Assembly: GCA_964437365.1 (NCBI GenBank)
Contig: CAYTGM010000013.1
Coordinates: 1 to 64,000 of the forward strand
Origin: CAYTGM01 sp964437365
GTDB lineage: Bacteria > Sumerlaeota > Sumerlaeia > SLMS01
Length of the DNA: 64,000 nt
Direction of reading: 5' to 3'
The translations under genes were made by a program, and so were the position numbers. This document shows, one piece after another, positions 62,485 to 64,000 of this stretch. A model generated the notes under the pieces. That model ran no database searches. It saw only the letters and a program-made list of their open reading frames with translations, and had not been told where the DNA came from. Every line of letters begins with the position of its first letter. Positions within the stretch are counted from its first letter, which is position 1.

Positions 62485-63284
62485 AGGAGAGCGATTTCAT
62501 CTATACTTTATCAGAAGTAAACTTCTGCTATCCTGGAACAGCAAGTAAAGCTCTTAGTGATATTGATCTAAACCTTCCGGCCGGTAAGTTTTTTGGAATC
62601 ATCGGTCCCAACGGCTCAGGAAAATCAACGCTGCTGAAAATCTTGTCAGGTTGGAACCAACCGGACACAGGAAACGTTCTATATAGCCATAAACCCATTC
62701 AATCCTTTCAAAGACGCCAACTTGCTTCTAGAATCTCTTTCCTGTCTCAATCAGAAACGCACCCTTTTGCCTATCGTGTAAAAGAGATCGTAGCGATGGG
62801 CCTTCTTCCCCAGCGATTAAACACCGGTAAGAAAGAAGAAAGAGCTCTTATCGATGAAGAGGCAATGATCTCTAAAATCCTGCAATGGGTCGGCGTGGAA
62901 CAACATCTGGATCGATATACAAGCAGTCTATCGGGCGGCGAAAGGCAGAGGGTTCTCCTAGCAAGAACTCTTGCTCAGAACCCGGAAACCCTGCTGCTGG
63001 ATGAACCAACAACATACCTTGATCCAGAGGGTCAGAAACGGTGCCTGTCATTGATAAGATCACTTGTGGATGAGGAACGATTGACGGCCATTGGAGTGTT
63101 TCATGATATTAATCTCGCATCTGCCTTCTGTGACCATCTTATTATGCTCAAGGAAGGCAAAGTCTTTCAATCTGGTCCTCTCAGTGAAGTACTAACAAAA
63201 GAGAACTTGAAAGGTCTCTTCCAGGTGGATTTTCATCTTAGCGAAGATTCCAAAGGTAGACCGTGGGCGAGGATGGAATTGTGA
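62481..63284 (+). CDS. btuD: ABC transporter ATPase, BtuD-like
   Basis: A 267-residue ABC ATPase: Walker A G-P-N-G-S-G-K-S-T near 41, Q-loop S-Q-S-E-T near 88, signature L-S-G-G-E-R-Q-R near 150, Walker B L-L-L-D-E-P near 171 and H-D near 210. It belongs to the FecE/BtuD/HmuV group and powers uptake through the BtuC-like permease. Coupled by overlap on both sides (ATGA, GTGA). Confidence 0.94.
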   Translation: MKESDFIYTLSEVNFCYPGTASKALSDIDLNLPAGKFFGIIGPNGSGKSTLLKILSGWNQPDTGNVLYSHKPIQSFQRRQLASRISFLSQSETHPFAYRVKEIVAMGLLPQRLNTGKKEERALIDEEAMISKILQWVGVEQHLDRYTSSLSGGERQRVLLARTLAQNPETLLLDEPTTYLDPEGQKRCLSLIRSLVDEERLTAIGVFHDINLASAFCDHLIMLKEGKVFQSGPLSEVLTKENLKGLFQVDFHLSEDSKGRPWARMEL

Positions 63285-64000
63285 CAATCCACACACGTAT
63301 TTTTAAGGAAATCTCTTCCTCAACGGAGATGCCTGACCAGTCACCTGCGAAAAGGCAGGACGGCAATCGATTGGTTGTCTGTTTAGCCTCATTTGCCTTT
63401 CTACTTCTCGCTCTTGCGCTTTGTCCCTTTGTAGGATATGCAGATGTTGGTATCGACATTCTCTGGAATTCTGAGAATTACGCGGAAACAGACCGTCAGA
63501 TCTTTTTTCTACTACGCCTTCCAAGAGTTCTCTTTGCTGCTCTCGCTGGGGCCGCTCTCTCTATCGCCGGGGTTGTCTATCAGGCAACACTGAGAAACGA
63601 TCTGGCAGAGCCATTCTCCCTGGGAGTCGCAGGAGGTGCAGCCCTGGGCGCTGTTCTTGGTATGCAAGTCAGCTTTCTATCTTCCTATGCTGCTTCGGTC
63701 CCGCTTCTTGCCTTCACAGGATCAATAGCTGCTATATTTATCGTATACACAATTTCCATGAGGAGAGGTGGAACGCTTTCACCCGAAACACTCATTCTGG
63801 CCGGAGTTGCCCTGAACCTGTTCTTTGGAGCAATCATTCTTGTTGTACAGTATCTGACCGATCCGTATCAAACAGTCCAGATCATTCGCTGGATGATGGG
63901 TGGAATTCCAGTTGTCGGCAAAGCACAACTCTTTGTCGGTATCGCTATCCTTCTTGTTTCATGGCTCACGCTCATGACCCTTTCGAAACAAATCGATATA
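63281..64000 (+). CDS. btuC: FecCD/BtuC-type permease, partial
   Basis: The GTG at 63281 overlaps the preceding stop and the frame stays open to the window end, giving 240 codons; the C-terminal part is missing. R-L-P-R-V-L-F-A-A-L-A-G-A-A-L and R-N-D-L-A-E-P-F-S-L-G near residue 90-115 mark the FecCD family (usual N-P-L-A here N-D-L-A). Several hydrophobic helices follow. It would form the membrane channel for cobalamin import. Confidence 0.92.
   Translation, partial: MTIHTRIFKEISSSTEMPDQSPAKRQDGNRLVVCLASFAFLLLALALCPFVGYADVGIDILWNSENYAETDRQIFFLLRLPRVLFAALAGAALSIAGVVYQATLRNDLAEPFSLGVAGGAALGAVLGMQVSFLSSYAASVPLLAFTGSIAAIFIVYTISMRRGGTLSPETLILAGVALNLFFGAIILVVQYLTDPYQTVQIIRWMMGGIPVVGKAQLFVGIAILLVSWLTLMTLSKQIDI

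Noticed and set aside
1..64000. CRISPR arrays, tRNA or rRNA genes and insertion sequences.
   Set aside because: I saw no regularly spaced repeats, no cloverleaf-like gene, and no transposase or integrase frame anywhere in the window.

Overview
The window comes from a Gram-negative-type heterotrophic bacterium of moderate GC. It carries many Sec and lipobox lipoprotein signals, two Tat-type signals, a SurA-like periplasmic isomerase and type IV pilus parts. The mix of large secreted multidomain proteins (amidase with golvesin-like modules, HEAT repeats fused to a DUF1080 domain, LVIVD repeats with an S74-type C-terminus), several Gfo/Idh/MocA, carbon-nitrogen hydrolase and creatininase genes, and few transcription factors recalls the PVC superphylum or candidate phyla such as Hydrogenedentota or Sumerlaeota. 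No rRNA or tRNA gene was seen, so this placement is inference.

Layout. 1-2.8 kb is a small minus-strand array of recently duplicated unknown genes with repeated intergenic segments and a decayed copy. 2.9-5.6 kb encodes a GH78 alpha-L-rhamnosidase. 5.7-19.8 kb holds mostly single housekeeping or exported genes: DUF3592, DUF389, MOSC, an S74/LVIVD adhesin-like pair, an Amidase_3 giant, a VanY-like lipoprotein, a universal stress protein, a CPXCG zinc ribbon, a 2OG-Fe(II) oxygenase, a creatininase-family protein and an aspartate/aromatic aminotransferase.

19.8-43.1 kb is a carbohydrate and amide catabolism locus arranged around a 666-bp divergent control region at 34.4-35.0 kb. Leftward it encodes a Sec-exported nitrilase-fold amidase, a GH101/GH129-like secreted hydrolase, an unknown protein, a LacI regulator, a Tat-exported nitrilase-fold amidase, a polysaccharide-deacetylase-like protein, a Tat-exported Gfo/Idh/MocA oxidoreductase and a HEAT-DUF1080 lipoprotein. 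Rightward it encodes a lipoprotein, a Gfo/Idh/MocA oxidoreductase, a sugar isomerase/epimerase, a cytoplasmic nitrilase-fold amidase, a creatininase-family amidohydrolase and a large secreted GH42-like protein with four repeated C-terminal modules. Together they suggest uptake and breakdown of an amide-bearing glycan through 3-keto-sugar chemistry.

43.1-58.5 kb is a core region: NAD kinase, a 46-residue membrane peptide, RNase E/G with an H1-like tail, a PilT-like ATPase with a long disordered tail, an N-acetylglucosamine-kinase-like protein, a glycosyltransferase, a SurA/PpiC isomerase, leuA behind a T-box leader with a CUG specifier, thiO probably starting at ATT, a DUF2237 protein and a YegS/DAGK-type lipid kinase. 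58.5-64 kb has a PmtA-like methyltransferase, then a cobalamin riboswitch followed by a compact operon: a secreted propeller-like protein, a type IV pilin-like protein, then BtuF-, BtuD- and BtuC-like transporter genes, the last running off the window end.
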